This document shows, one piece after another, positions 7,707-16,695 of a stretch of DNA of 64,000 bases. Position 1 is the first letter of the stretch; each line of letters begins with the position of its first letter. The position numbers were made by a program, and so were the translations under genes. Location of the stretch: NCBI RefSeq assembly GCF_001984155.1, contig NZ_MTQO01000053.1, positions 372,001 through 436,000 on the forward strand, read 5' to 3'. This DNA comes from Actinosynnema sp. ALI-1.44. GTDB taxonomy: Bacteria; Actinomycetota; Actinomycetes; Mycobacteriales; Pseudonocardiaceae. The notes below the pieces were generated by a model, which worked only from the letters and a program-made list of their open reading frames with translations, ran no database searches and had not been told where the DNA came from.

Positions 7707-9021
7707 GCACGGCGACCGCGTCGGTCACCGAGCTGTCCGCCAGGTTGCCGTAGCCCAGCACGAGCGCCGGATCGCCGGGACGGGTGCGGTACGCGTCCAT
7801 GCTGACCAGCTTCAGCCCCTGGGCCGCCGCGTGGTCGACCACTTCGGACGCGTCGGTGTCCAATGGCAACACCAGGTGCAGGCCCGCCGCCGCGCCGGAG
7901 ACGGTCAACGGGTCGAGCGATTCCAGCAGGGCGTCGCGCCTGGCGCGGTAGCGCAGTCTTGCCGCCCGCAGGTACCGGTGGTACGAGCCCTGCTCGATGA
8001 AAGTGGCCAGTGCCAACTGGTTCACGACCGACGGCGCCGCCTTCGGCACCCTTTCGGTCCACTGTGGTGGGACTACGTACCAGCCGATGCCGAGCGCCGG
8101 GCTCAGCGTCTTGCTGACCGAGCCGAACAGGAAGACCCGCCGGGGATCCATGCCCTGCACGGTGCCGACCGGCTTGCGGTCGTAGCGGAAGTCGGCGTCG
8201 TAGTCGTCCTCCAGGATCACCCCGTCGACGTCCCGCGCCCACGACAACAACGCCGCCCGCCGCTCCGGTGAGAGCACGACACCGGACGGGAACTGGTGCG
8301 CGGGCGTCACGACCACCGCGCGCACCCCTGCTGGGATGTCGGAAACGCGCAGGCCGCCCGGGTCGACGGGCACGGGGACGATCTCCAGCCCGGCTTCCTC
8401 GGCAGCGCGCCAGACCTTCGTCCAGCCCGGTTCCTCCACCGCGATGCGCGTGATGCCCTCGGCGTGCAAAGCGCGGCCGACGAGTGTCACGCCGTGGCAG
8501 ACCCCGGACGAGACGAGTACGTCGTTGGTGACCGCGCCACGGGTTCGGTGCAGGAACTCGGCCAGCACTGTGCGCAATCGGGGATGACCGCCTGCGGTCG
8601 GCAAGCCCAGATCGGTGTGCGGCGCCGCCGACAGCGCGTCGCGGACCGCGTCCGCCCAGCGCTTACGTGGAAACGCGCGCAGGTCCGGCAGACCGGGTGC
8701 GAGGTCGTGACGCGGCGGGACAGGGGCGGGCTTCGGTGGCACGGGACGCCAGACCTCGTCCGCCCAACAGTGCACGCGGGTGGCCGAACCGGCACGGGCC
8801 TCCAGGTAGCCCTCGGCGACCAGCTGCGCGTACGCCTGCGTGACCACCCACCGCGAGCACTGCAGATCCCCCGCCAGCCTGCGGCTCGGTGGCAGCGTCG
8901 CGCCCTTGCGCAGAACCCCGTCCCGGATCGCGCCGCGCAACGCGCGGGCGAGCTGGTCCGCCCCGGGGCCGGACACGTCCAGCAGGACGTCCCACCCCAA
9001 ATTGGTCTGCGATCTACTCAC
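7669..9021 (-). CDS. MocR-type regulator (GntR wHTH fused to aminotransferase fold)
   Basis: A 450-residue protein. The N-terminal GntR winged helix contains LPPSRRLAGDLQCSRWVVTQAY and LVAEGYLEARAGSAT. The C-terminal fold-type-I aminotransferase domain has the PLP landmarks EDDYDADFRYD and FGSVSKTLSPALGIGWY, where the Lys (about residue 304) should form the PLP Schiff base. Regulators of this kind (PdxR, GabR) respond to PLP or amino compounds. The GTG at 9021 follows TACTAC/TACAGT at a distance suited to a leaderless message; an ATG at 9069 would overlap the divergent gene. It probably controls that aldo/keto reductase. Confidence 0.88.
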   Translation of the reverse strand: MSRSQTNLGWDVLLDVSGPGADQLARALRGAIRDGVLRKGATLPPSRRLAGDLQCSRWVVTQAYAQLVAEGYLEARAGSATRVHCWADEVWRPVPPKPAPVPPRHDLAPGLPDLRAFPRKRWADAVRDALSAAPHTDLGLPTAGGHPRLRTVLAEFLHRTRGAVTNDVLVSSGVCHGVTLVGRALHAEGITRIAVEEPGWTKVWRAAEEAGLEIVPVPVDPGGLRVSDIPAGVRAVVVTPAHQFPSGVVLSPERRAALLSWARDVDGVILEDDYDADFRYDRKPVGTVQGMDPRRVFLFGSVSKTLSPALGIGWYVVPPQWTERVPKAAPSVVNQLALATFIEQGSYHRYLRAARLRYRARRDALLESLDPLTVSGAAAGLHLVLPLDTDASEVVDHAAAQGLKLVSMDAYRTRPGDPALVLGYGNLADSSVTDAVAVLKDSIGRSGSGS

Positions 9022-9067
9022 GGAAGTGGACTGTAGTACCGGACCGATCGGTTCTAGGTTGGGTCGC
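9022..9067. promoter_or_regulatory. Divergent mocR/AKR promoter
   Basis: Only 46 bp separate the two starts. TAGGTT at 9056-9061 is a plausible -10 element for a leaderless aldo/keto reductase message, and on the other strand GGTACTACAGT serves the MocR gene. The bases GACCGATCGGTTC between them form a partial palindrome that could be the MocR site. Confidence 0.35.
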
Positions 9068-10030
9068 ATGAAGAGAGTTCAACTGGGAGAACAGACCGTC
9101 AGCCAGGTCGCGCTCGGCTGCATGGCCATGGGCACGCTCGCGGACAAGCCGACGTCCGGCCGCATCCTGGACGCCTACCTCGACGCGGGCGGCGACTTCC
9201 TGGACACCGCCGACTGCTACTCGTGGTGGAACTCGGACACGAGCGAAGGCGGCGAGAGCGAGCAGATCCTCGGCGAACTGCTGAAAGGCAGGCGCGACAA
9301 GGTCTTCCTCGCCACCAAGGTGTCGGCGATGATCACCGACTACGCGGCGGCACGCGAAACCGGCAACGCCGAGCCGTACTTCGTCGGCGCGGGCGCCGAC
9401 GTGATCCGGCGTGGCATCGACGACAGCCTCCGCAGGCTCAAGACCGACCACGTCGACCTCTACTACATCCACGTCGACGACATGGCGACTCCGCTGGAGG
9501 AGACGCTGCAGGCGCTGGACGAGATCGTGCGGGCGGGCAAGGTCCGCTACATCGGCTGGAGCAACGTCTGGACCTGGCGGTTGGAGCGGATCCGCGCGCT
9601 GGCCCGCGCCAACGGCTGGGCCGTGCCGATCGTCGCGCAGCAGCAGTTGACGTACCTCGAACCGGTGCGCAGCCGTCGCAATGTCGCGGCCGCCGACATG
9701 CTGGCGTGGCTGGAGCACAACCCGGACGTCACGTTGGCCGCGTACGCGCCGATCCTCCAGGGTTCCTATGAAGAAGGGGGGAGGAGCAAGTCGATCTACA
9801 AGCAGTACGACAGCCCGGAAGCCGACGCGAAGCTGGCGGCTCTCGGCAAGGTCGCGCGGGAGCTGGGCGTGACCAACAGCCAAGTCGTGCTGGCCTGGTT
9901 GTTGCAGGTGTCGAACCAGGTCGCGCCGATCGTCGGACCACGGACCTGGGCGCACTACGAGGCGTACGCGCGTTCGTTCGACCTGGAGCTGTCGCCGGAA
10001 CACGTTGCCCTGCTTGACGATGCTCAGTAG
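9068..10030 (+). CDS. Aldo/keto reductase
   Basis: A 320-residue TIM-barrel NADPH-dependent oxidoreductase. It opens with the usual LGEQTVSQVALGCMAMG. The catalytic tetrad is readable: FLDTADCY (Asp, Tyr), FLATKV (Lys) and DLYYIHVDD (His). The RYIGWSNVWTWRL and WLLQVSNQVAPIVGPRT segments form the cofactor site. Substrates are unknown; members reduce aldehydes, sugars or ketones. An unusual feature is the extended loop with SWWNSDTSEGGESEQ after the active-site Tyr. It is divergent from a MocR regulator and overlaps the convergent AraC gene by 7 bp. Confidence 0.9.
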   Translation: MKRVQLGEQTVSQVALGCMAMGTLADKPTSGRILDAYLDAGGDFLDTADCYSWWNSDTSEGGESEQILGELLKGRRDKVFLATKVSAMITDYAAARETGNAEPYFVGAGADVIRRGIDDSLRRLKTDHVDLYYIHVDDMATPLEETLQALDEIVRAGKVRYIGWSNVWTWRLERIRALARANGWAVPIVAQQQLTYLEPVRSRRNVAAADMLAWLEHNPDVTLAAYAPILQGSYEEGGRSKSIYKQYDSPEADAKLAALGKVARELGVTNSQVVLAWLLQVSNQVAPIVGPRTWAHYEAYARSFDLELSPEHVALLDDAQ

Positions 10031-10758
10031 CGCTGCGCGTAGCGCGTCGGCGTCTCGCCGAACATCCTGGTGAAGTCCCTGGTGAAGTGGGCCTGGTCGG
10101 CGTAGCCGAGATCGGCGGCGAGCCCGGCCCAGTCGATCGCGTCGCCCTTGGCCATCCGCTCGGTCACCTCGTGCAGCCGGTAGCGGCGGATCACCCATTT
10201 CGGCCCGACGCCGACGTGTTCGGCGAACAACCGCTGCAGCTGGCGCACGGTCGTGTCGAACTCCGCCGCCAGTTCGTCGACCCGCACGATCTCAGGCGTG
10301 GCCGTGATCTCCTCGACGATCCGCGCCGCCAGTTCGGCCTTCGGGTCCGGCTCGGGCAGATTCGCCCGCAGGAAGTCCTCCACCTCACCGATCGCGTACT
10401 TCGCCGGAGTGCCATGGAAAACCTCGGCTGCCGGGATGACGCGGTCGGTGATGGTGGTGACCGCGCGGCCGAGGAACGGCCGGAACACCCCCGGCCGGAA
10501 CGCGATGCCGAAGACCTTCTTGCGGCCGTCGAGTTCCTGGAACACGTGTCCACTGGAGACGCCGTTGACGTTGGCGGTGTCCTCGTGGAACGTCAGGTGC
10601 ACGTTCGGGTACGGCACGATCAGCTGGCGGTACGGCTCCGCGTAGTCCCACTCGACCATCCAGTACCGGGCCACGTACGGCGCCAGGTCCGGTGCGGGCG
10701 CGGCGAACTCGTGGCTCTGGAACTTCCGCCAGGCCAGTTCACGCGGGTCCCGTCGCAT
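10024..10758 (-). CDS. AraC-family transcriptional regulator
   Basis: A 244-residue regulator. Residues 1-150 form a DUF6597-like sensor domain (APYVARYWMVEWDYAEPYRQLIVPYPNVHLTF). The C-terminal AraC DNA-binding domain has two helix-turn-helices, the second ending in LGYADQAHFTRDFTRMFGETPTRYAQRY. The ATG at 10758 has AAAGG 7 bases upstream; the frame extends to 10794 without a better signal. It is divergent from the TIGR03086-type gene at 10810, the most likely target. Confidence 0.88.
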   Translation of the reverse strand: MRRDPRELAWRKFQSHEFAAPAPDLAPYVARYWMVEWDYAEPYRQLIVPYPNVHLTFHEDTANVNGVSSGHVFQELDGRKKVFGIAFRPGVFRPFLGRAVTTITDRVIPAAEVFHGTPAKYAIGEVEDFLRANLPEPDPKAELAARIVEEITATPEIVRVDELAAEFDTTVRQLQRLFAEHVGVGPKWVIRRYRLHEVTERMAKGDAIDWAGLAADLGYADQAHFTRDFTRMFGETPTRYAQRY

Positions 10759-10809
10759 CCGTCGCCTTTGTTCAATACACGCCCCGCCGACCACCCTACT
10801 GTTGCGCGC

Positions 10810-11382
10810 ATGTCAGGGAACCAGCTGATCAAGCACGCCACCGGGCCCGTGATCGACGTCGTCAACGGGATCAAGCCGGACCAACTCGGCGCGGCGACGC
10901 CGTGCAGCGACTACGACGTCCGCAAGCTGCTCAACCACCTGCTGTACTGGGGGCCGTCACTGGAAGGCGCCGCGCGCAAGGAACTCGTGCCACCACCCGT
11001 CACCCCGGAAGACGAGACCGACATCCCGGACGACTGGCAGGACAAGCTGGTCTCGAACCTCGAGAAGCTCACCGCGTCCTGGAGCGAGCCGGACGCCTGG
11101 GACGGCACCACGCACATGGGCGGGCCGACCGAACTGCCCGCGGCGCTGGTCGGCGGCATGGTGACCGGTGAGGTCCTCATCCACGGCACCGACCTGGCCA
11201 GGGCCACCGGCCAGCGGCTGGAGTTCGACGCCGACCTGCTCGACTACGTCCACCATGAACTCGTCGCGAACGTGGAATGGGGCCGCGACATGGGCGTCTA
11301 CGGGCCGGAAGTGCCCGTACCCGCAGACGCCCCGCTACTGGACCGGATCCTCGGCCTCACCGGCCGGGACCCGAACAGCTAG
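10810..11382 (+). CDS. TIGR03086-type DinB/mycothiol-dependent family protein
   Basis: A 190-residue protein of the actinobacterial TIGR03086 / maleylpyruvate-isomerase N-terminal (DinB-like four-helix) group. Characteristic stretches are TPCSDYDVRKLLNHLLYWG near residue 31-49, GMVTGEVLIHGTDLARATGQ near 118-137, and a C-terminal tail FGPEV-like as VYGPEVPVPADAPLLDRILGLTGRDP. Many relatives have a three-His metal site and use mycothiol. The message looks leaderless: TACTGT lies 10 bases before the ATG. It shares a promoter with the divergent AraC regulator and its stop overlaps the convergent E2 gene by 4 bp. Confidence 0.82.
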   Translation: MSGNQLIKHATGPVIDVVNGIKPDQLGAATPCSDYDVRKLLNHLLYWGPSLEGAARKELVPPPVTPEDETDIPDDWQDKLVSNLEKLTASWSEPDAWDGTTHMGGPTELPAALVGGMVTGEVLIHGTDLARATGQRLEFDADLLDYVHHELVANVEWGRDMGVYGPEVPVPADAPLLDRILGLTGRDPNS

Positions 11383-12686
11383 TACGTGATCGCGATGCTC
11401 GGGTCGGCGAGGAGGGCACCCACGTCCGCGAGGAACTCGGAACCCTGCTGACCGTCGATCACCCGGTGGTCGAAGCTCAGCGACAGCTGGCAGATCTTGC
11501 GCGGCACCACCTGGCCGTCGACCACCCACGGCATGTCGCGGATCGTGCCGAGCGCCAGGATCGCGGACTCGCCGGGGTTGATGATCGGTGTCCCGGTGTC
11601 CACACCGAACACCCCGATGTTGGTGATGGTGAACGTGCCGTTCGCCATCTCCGCCGGGGTGGTCTTGCCGTCGCGGGCCTTGACGGTCAGCGCTTCGAGC
11701 GCCTCGGCCAGTTCCCGCATCGACAGCTGGTCCGCGTCGTGGACCTTGGGCACGACCAGGCCACGCGGGGTGGCCGCGGCGATCCCCAGGTGCACGTACG
11801 ACTTGTAGACGATCTCGTCGCCCGCCCACACGGCGTTGATGTCCGGCGTCCGCTTCATCGCCAGCAGCACGGCCTTCGCCGCGAACACCAGCGGCGTCAG
11901 CTTCACGCCACGGAACTGCGGGTGGTTCTTGAGCTTCGCCCGCAGTTCCATCATCGGCGTGACGTCGACGGTCATGAACTCGGTGACGTGCGGCGCGGTG
12001 AACGCACTGTCCACCATGGCCTTCGCCGTGGCCTTGCGGACACCGCGAACCGGGACACGGCGTTCCCGTTCACCCGAGGACACCACGGCAGGCGCCTGCG
12101 CAGCAGCGGGCGCTGCCGCGCGTTCGACGTCGTCCCGCGTGATGACCTGGCCAGCGACAGCCAGTGCCCGCAGGTCGACGCCGAGGTCCTTGGCCAGCTT
12201 GCGCACCGGCGGCTTGGCCAGCGGCACGTACCCGCCGGGCAGCGCCACGGGCTCCGGCTCTGGTTCGACGACGACCGGAGCAGCCGGAGCCGGAGCGGAT
12301 CCCTTGCGGGCCCGGCGTTTCGCGGCACCGGTCTTCGGTCCGTAGCCGACCAGGCTCTGGATCCGGCCGTCCGCGCTCTCCTCGCCGATCTTGGTCCCGC
12401 CCCCGCCCGATGCGTCCGGAGTGGACTTCGGGGCGCCGTCGGGGTCGACGTCGAACACGATGAACGGCGTGCCGACCGCGACCGTCTCGCCCGGCTGGGC
12501 CAGCAGTTCGGCCACCACGCCCTCGTAGGGCGCGGGCAGTTCGACGGCCGCCTTGGACGTCTCGATCTCCACGAAGATGTCGTTGACCTTGACCTTCGAC
12601 CCCACCTGGACGTGCCAGGTGAGGATCTCGGCCTCGACGAGACCTTCGCCGACGTCGGGAAGGGGGAAGTGCTTGAAGTCAGGCAC
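11379..12686 (-). CDS. bkdC: 2-oxoacid dehydrogenase E2, dihydrolipoyl acyltransferase
   Basis: A 435-residue E2 core protein. The single lipoyl domain (1-80) has the lipoylated Lys in EIETSKAAVELP. An Ala/Pro linker follows, then the E3-binding domain (about 135-175, with PPVRKLAKDLGVDLRALAVAG). The catalytic domain ends with SLSFDHRVIDGQQGSEFLADV, whose His and Asp are the acyltransferase residues. It transfers acyl groups from E1 to CoA. The GTG start lies 3 bases after the E1beta stop. No E3 gene is in the window, so a shared lipoamide dehydrogenase elsewhere must serve it. Branched-chain rather than pyruvate specificity is inferred from E1alpha similarity to mycobacterial BkdA. Confidence 0.9.
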   Translation of the reverse strand: MPDFKHFPLPDVGEGLVEAEILTWHVQVGSKVKVNDIFVEIETSKAAVELPAPYEGVVAELLAQPGETVAVGTPFIVFDVDPDGAPKSTPDASGGGGTKIGEESADGRIQSLVGYGPKTGAAKRRARKGSAPAPAAPVVVEPEPEPVALPGGYVPLAKPPVRKLAKDLGVDLRALAVAGQVITRDDVERAAAPAAAQAPAVVSSGERERRVPVRGVRKATAKAMVDSAFTAPHVTEFMTVDVTPMMELRAKLKNHPQFRGVKLTPLVFAAKAVLLAMKRTPDINAVWAGDEIVYKSYVHLGIAAATPRGLVVPKVHDADQLSMRELAEALEALTVKARDGKTTPAEMANGTFTITNIGVFGVDTGTPIINPGESAILALGTIRDMPWVVDGQVVPRKICQLSLSFDHRVIDGQQGSEFLADVGALLADPSIAITY

Positions 12687-12689
12687 GGG

Positions 12690-13709
12690 TCACCACGCCA
12701 GCGAACGGTCGACGGCATCGAGCACGCGGTCGAGGTCGGGGAGGTACTCCTCTTCGACCTTCGACGGCGGGTACGGCGTGTCGAACCCGGTCACCTTCAG
12801 CACCGGCGCCTCCAGCGAGTAGAAGCACTCGCGCTGCACCCGGTCGGCGATCTCGGACGCGATCGACACCTCACCCGGCGCCTCGCTGGCCACGACGAGG
12901 TGCCCGGTGCGGCGCACCGACTCGAACACCGGGTCCAGGTCAAGCGGGGACAACGTGCGCAGGTCGATCACCTCGAGGTCCTGCCCGCTCTCCGCGGCGG
13001 CGGTCGCCGCGTCCAGACAGGTCTTCACGAGCGGCCCGTACGTCGCGAGGGTCGCGGTCGTGCCCGGTCGCACCACACGCGACTTGAACAGCGGGTACGG
13101 CGTCGCTTCCGTGTCGATCTCGGCTTTCTCGTGGTAGCGCCGCTTCGGCTCGAAGAAGATCACCGGGTCGTCGGAGTCGATCGCCTGCTGGATCATCCAG
13201 TACGCGTCCACCGGGTTCGCGCAGGACACGACCTTGATCCCGGGCATGTGCGCGAAGTACGACTCCGGTGACTCGGAGTGGTGCTCGACCGCACCGACAC
13301 CGCCGCCGAACGGAACGCGGATCACCAGCGGCAGCTTGAGCATGCCCTGCGTCCGGTAGTGCAGCTTGGCCACCTGGCTGGAGATCTGGTCGAACGCGGG
13401 GAAGATGAAGCCCTCGAACTGGATCTCGCACACCGGCCGGAACCCGCGCACGGCGAGGCCGACCGCGGTGCCGACGATGCCCGACTCGGCCAGCGGGGTG
13501 TCCAGCACCCGGTGCTCGCCGAAGTCCTTCTGCAGCCCGTCGGTGATTCGGTAGACGCCGCCCATCTTGCCGACGTCCTCGCCCATCACCAGGACCTTCG
13601 GGTCGCGCTCCATCGCGGCGCGCAGACCCATGTTGATCGCCTTGCCCATGGTCAGCTTCGTGGGCGCCGCGGGCACTGCCGTCTGCTTGTCCATCACTGG
13701 TGCCGCCAT
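12690..13709 (-). CDS. bkdB: 2-oxoacid dehydrogenase E1 component, beta subunit
   Basis: A 339-residue E1beta subunit, forming the alpha2beta2 ThDP-dependent decarboxylase with the upstream gene. Typical segments are VMGEDVGKMGGVYRIT, LDTPLAESGIVGTAVGLAVRG, and GGGVGAVEHHSESPESYFAHMPG. The ATG at 13709 is preceded by GGAGGTG and overlaps the E1alpha stop by one base (TGATG), so translation is coupled. The first 18 residues before LTMGKAINMGLRAAM are a variable extension. Confidence 0.92.
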   Translation of the reverse strand: MAAPVMDKQTAVPAAPTKLTMGKAINMGLRAAMERDPKVLVMGEDVGKMGGVYRITDGLQKDFGEHRVLDTPLAESGIVGTAVGLAVRGFRPVCEIQFEGFIFPAFDQISSQVAKLHYRTQGMLKLPLVIRVPFGGGVGAVEHHSESPESYFAHMPGIKVVSCANPVDAYWMIQQAIDSDDPVIFFEPKRRYHEKAEIDTEATPYPLFKSRVVRPGTTATLATYGPLVKTCLDAATAAAESGQDLEVIDLRTLSPLDLDPVFESVRRTGHLVVASEAPGEVSIASEIADRVQRECFYSLEAPVLKVTGFDTPYPPSKVEEEYLPDLDRVLDAVDRSLAW

Positions 13710-14917
13710 CAGTGCGCACCTCCCTCGAAACCGGCCAGGTAGTCCATGTACTCGTCGCGCTGCTTGTCCAGCAACGGGTTCCCACCCGCGTAGACCTTCG
13801 AGAAGATCCGTTCGGCCGGGGGATCCGGCATGTTGAAGCAGTACGCGCGCAGTTCGGAGGCCAACTGGTCGGCCTCGACCTGCACCTCTTCGAAGAACTC
13901 CGGCTCGGCCATGCCGTTGCGCACCAGGTGCACCCGGACGCGCTCGATCGGGTCCTTGAGCTTCCACGCCTCCAACTCGTCCGACAGCCGGTAGCGGGTG
14001 GGGTCGTCGGACGTGGTGTGCGCGTCCATCCGGTAGGTGAACGCCTCGATCAGCACCGGGCCGTTGCCCGTGCGGCACTCCTCCAACGCCCAGCGGGACA
14101 CCGCGAGGCAGGCCAGCACGTCGTTGCCGTCAACGCGGATGCCGGGGAAGCCGTAGCCGCGGGCGCGCTGGTACAGCGGGAGCCTGCTCTGCCGCTCGGT
14201 CGGTTCGGAGATCGCCCATTGGTTGTTCTGGCAGTAGAAGACGACAGGCGCGTCGTACACGGCGGCCCACACGAAACCCTCGTGCACGTCGCCCTGGCTG
14301 GTGGCGCCGTCGCCGAAGAAGACCATGGTGGCCTCGGCGTCCGGCTCATGGCCGACCTTGCCGTCGAACCGCTGACCCATCGCGTACCCGGCCGCGTTCA
14401 CGACCTGGTTGCCGATCACGATCGTGTACGGGTGGAACCGGTGTTCCACCGGGTCCCACTCGGAGTGCTGCGTGCCCCGGAACGTGGCGAGGATCTGCTC
14501 CGGCTTGATGCCGCGGCACCAGGCGACGCCGTGCTCGCGGTAGCTCGGGAACGCCATGTCCTGCGGCTTGAGCGCACGGCCCGCGCCGATCTGCGCGGCT
14601 TCCTGGCCGAGCAGCGGGACCCAGATGCCCAACTGCCCCTGGCGCTGCAGGGCGTTGCCCTCACGGTCGGCGCGGCGAACGAGAACCATGTCGCGGTACA
14701 GGCCCCGCAGTTGTTCGGCACCGATGTCGTCGACGTACTTGTCGAACTCGGGGTTCGCTACTCGCTCACCCTCCGGCGTCAGGAGCTCGACCAGCTCCGC
14801 GCCACCTTCGTTGGTCGCACGCAAACCCGCGATCACCTGTTCTGGGGTCGGTTTCGCCGCGGTTGCGGCTGGACCGCCTCCCGGCTCCGGGTGCGTCCAC
14901 TGTTCTGGGGACGACAT
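13709..14917 (-). CDS. bkdA: 2-oxoacid dehydrogenase E1 component, alpha subunit (ThDP binding)
   Basis: A 402-residue E1alpha. The ThDP motif GDGATSQGDVHEGFVWAAVYDAPVVFYCQNNQ holds the Mg-binding residues, and the phosphorylation-loop region RMDAHTTSDDPTRYR is conserved. The ATG at 14917 follows AGGAG; the frame extends upstream to 15085 but that part is low-complexity and lacks the family pattern. First gene of the bkdABC operon, which oxidatively decarboxylates branched-chain 2-oxoacids to the acyl-CoA primers of iso/anteiso fatty acids. Its closest pattern is the BkdA (Rv2497c) type, although pyruvate dehydrogenase activity cannot be excluded. Confidence 0.92.
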   Translation of the reverse strand: MSSPEQWTHPEPGGGPAATAAKPTPEQVIAGLRATNEGGAELVELLTPEGERVANPEFDKYVDDIGAEQLRGLYRDMVLVRRADREGNALQRQGQLGIWVPLLGQEAAQIGAGRALKPQDMAFPSYREHGVAWCRGIKPEQILATFRGTQHSEWDPVEHRFHPYTIVIGNQVVNAAGYAMGQRFDGKVGHEPDAEATMVFFGDGATSQGDVHEGFVWAAVYDAPVVFYCQNNQWAISEPTERQSRLPLYQRARGYGFPGIRVDGNDVLACLAVSRWALEECRTGNGPVLIEAFTYRMDAHTTSDDPTRYRLSDELEAWKLKDPIERVRVHLVRNGMAEPEFFEEVQVEADQLASELRAYCFNMPDPPAERIFSKVYAGGNPLLDKQRDEYMDYLAGFEGGAH

Positions 14918-15276
14918 GCGGCTTACTCCTCGCGTTCGAGGCCACGGCATCGCTCGTGACGGCACCTGGCGGCCACTCCGGTCGCCTGCCACCACCTCAG
15001 GTTGGGAGGCGGACAGCGGCGGTCGGCGTTGACGGCTGTCACATCCATCCTGGCACGCCCGCCCTCGATCTGGTGAGCCCGGCACGTGCCCGCAATCGTC
15101 TCGAAATCGTCCTGAGCAGGCACAATCGTAGGATCACCGATGATCGGGCTGCCTAGCGAGCCCATCCGCCGCGCACGCCAGAGCACGTTCGGTCCTTTCG
15201 TCGTGCGCCTTCCGGACGACATCGGATCCCGCCGATGTGATCTGGACCACCGCTCTGGCCGTGGCAGGATCGGGAC
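14918..15276. promoter_or_regulatory. bkd operon / peptidase divergent intergenic region
   Basis: This 359-bp gap has no supported gene. It contains three copies of AATCGT at 15094-15099, 15105-15110 and 15124-15129, which on the minus strand (towards bkdA) read as direct ACGATT repeats. Spaced short repeats upstream of bkd genes are the usual binding pattern of Lrp/AsnC regulators, but no such regulator is in the window, so this is a suggestion only. The GTG of the peptidase gene has no clear ribosome site. Confidence 0.3.
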
Positions 15277-16695
15277 GTGGAGCACAACACCCTGAACTCG
15301 ACCGTCAGCCGGCTCTGGGATGCGGAGATCCTGCCCAGTTTGTCCGAGCTGGTCACGATTCCCGCCCTGTCGCCCGCGTTCGACCCGGACTGGGCGACGA
15401 CGGGGCACCTGGACGACGCGGTCACGCACGTCAGCAAGTGGATCACCGCGCGCGACCTGCCCGGCGCGACGGTGGAGACTGTGCGGCTGGAAGGCCTGAC
15501 GCCGCTGGTGATGGTGGACGTCCCAGCGACCCCGGGTGCGGAGGACGCGGGCACGGTCCTGCTCTACGGGCACCTGGACAAGCAGCCGCCAGTCGGCGGC
15601 TGGAGCGAGGGGCTCGGTCCGTGGACGCCGGTTCTGCGCGACGGACGGCTGTATGGGCGTGGTGCAGCCGACGACGGTTACTCGGCTTACGCCGCGACGG
15701 CCGCCCTTGAGGCCGTACGCGCCGGCGGCGGTTCCCACGCGCGGTGCGTGATCCTGCTGGAGACGAGCGAGGAGTCAGGCAGCCCCCACCTGGCGCCGTA
15801 CCTCGAGCACCTGCGCGACCGCCTTGGTGACGTGACTCTGGTGGTATGCCTGGATTCGGGCGGTAGCGACTACTCGCGGCTGTGGCTGACCACCTCGCTG
15901 CGGGGCATGGTCTCGGCGGATGTCACCGTGCGCGTGCTCGACGCCGGTGCGCACTCGGGCCTGGCGGGCGGGATCGTGCCGAGCTCGTTCCGGATCATGC
16001 GGACCCTGCTCGACCGCGTGGAGGACTCGGCGACCGGAGACATCCCGCTGTCGGCGATGAACGTCGAGATCCCGCCGCACCGCGTCGAGGAGGCCAAGGT
16101 CAGTGCGGACGCCGCGGCGGGCAAGGTCGGCACGTCGTTCCCGCTCGCCGGGGGCACCCGCCCGGTCACCGACGACGGCCTGGAGTTGCTGCTGAACAAC
16201 AGCTGGCGCCCGACGCTGTCGGTCATCGGCGCCTCGGGCATGCCGGAACCGTACGACGCGGGCAACGTGCTGCGGCCGTACACGACGCTGTCGCTGAGCT
16301 TCCGCCTGCCGCCGACCGCGGACTCGGCCGCGGCCCTCGAGCAGTTGACGCAGGCGCTGACGACGGATGTCCCCTACGGTGCGCAAGTCGAGCTGACCCG
16401 CTCCGAGGTGGCCTACGGCTGGGACGCGCCGGAGCTGGCGCCGTGGCTGCGGACCACATTGGACGACGTGAGCTCGACGGTGTTCGACGCGCCGTGGGGC
16501 ACCGTGGGTCTCGGCGGTTCGATCCCGTTCATGAACCTGCTGGCCACGACCTACCCGTCGGCCCAGTTCCTGGTGACCGGCGCCGTCGGCTCGGACAGCA
16601 ACATCCACGTGCCCGACGAGTGGCTGCACCTCGGCCAAGCCGCACGCGTGACCACCTCAGTCGCCGAGGTTCTGCACGCCCACGCGACCCGCTAG
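15277..16695 (+). CDS. M20-family metallopeptidase (dipeptidase-like)
   Basis: A 472-residue M20 peptidase. The metal-binding motifs are visible: YGHLDKQPP (His, Asp; about 92-100), YGRGAADDGYSA (bridging Asp), and ETSEESGSPHL (catalytic and metal Glu). The final metal His lies near SNIHVPDEWLHLG. The inserted dimerisation domain spans about 205-370. Members cleave dipeptides or N-acyl amino acids in the cytosol; no signal peptide is present. Its 3' end overlaps the convergent endonuclease V gene by 39 bp. Confidence 0.9.
   Translation: MEHNTLNSTVSRLWDAEILPSLSELVTIPALSPAFDPDWATTGHLDDAVTHVSKWITARDLPGATVETVRLEGLTPLVMVDVPATPGAEDAGTVLLYGHLDKQPPVGGWSEGLGPWTPVLRDGRLYGRGAADDGYSAYAATAALEAVRAGGGSHARCVILLETSEESGSPHLAPYLEHLRDRLGDVTLVVCLDSGGSDYSRLWLTTSLRGMVSADVTVRVLDAGAHSGLAGGIVPSSFRIMRTLLDRVEDSATGDIPLSAMNVEIPPHRVEEAKVSADAAAGKVGTSFPLAGGTRPVTDDGLELLLNNSWRPTLSVIGASGMPEPYDAGNVLRPYTTLSLSFRLPPTADSAAALEQLTQALTTDVPYGAQVELTRSEVAYGWDAPELAPWLRTTLDDVSSTVFDAPWGTVGLGGSIPFMNLLATTYPSAQFLVTGAVGSDSNIHVPDEWLHLGQAARVTTSVAEVLHAHATR

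Noticed and set aside
9014-10198. Minus-strand ORF opposite the aldo/keto reductase
   Set aside because: Shadow frame; the reductase on the plus strand has full family motifs.
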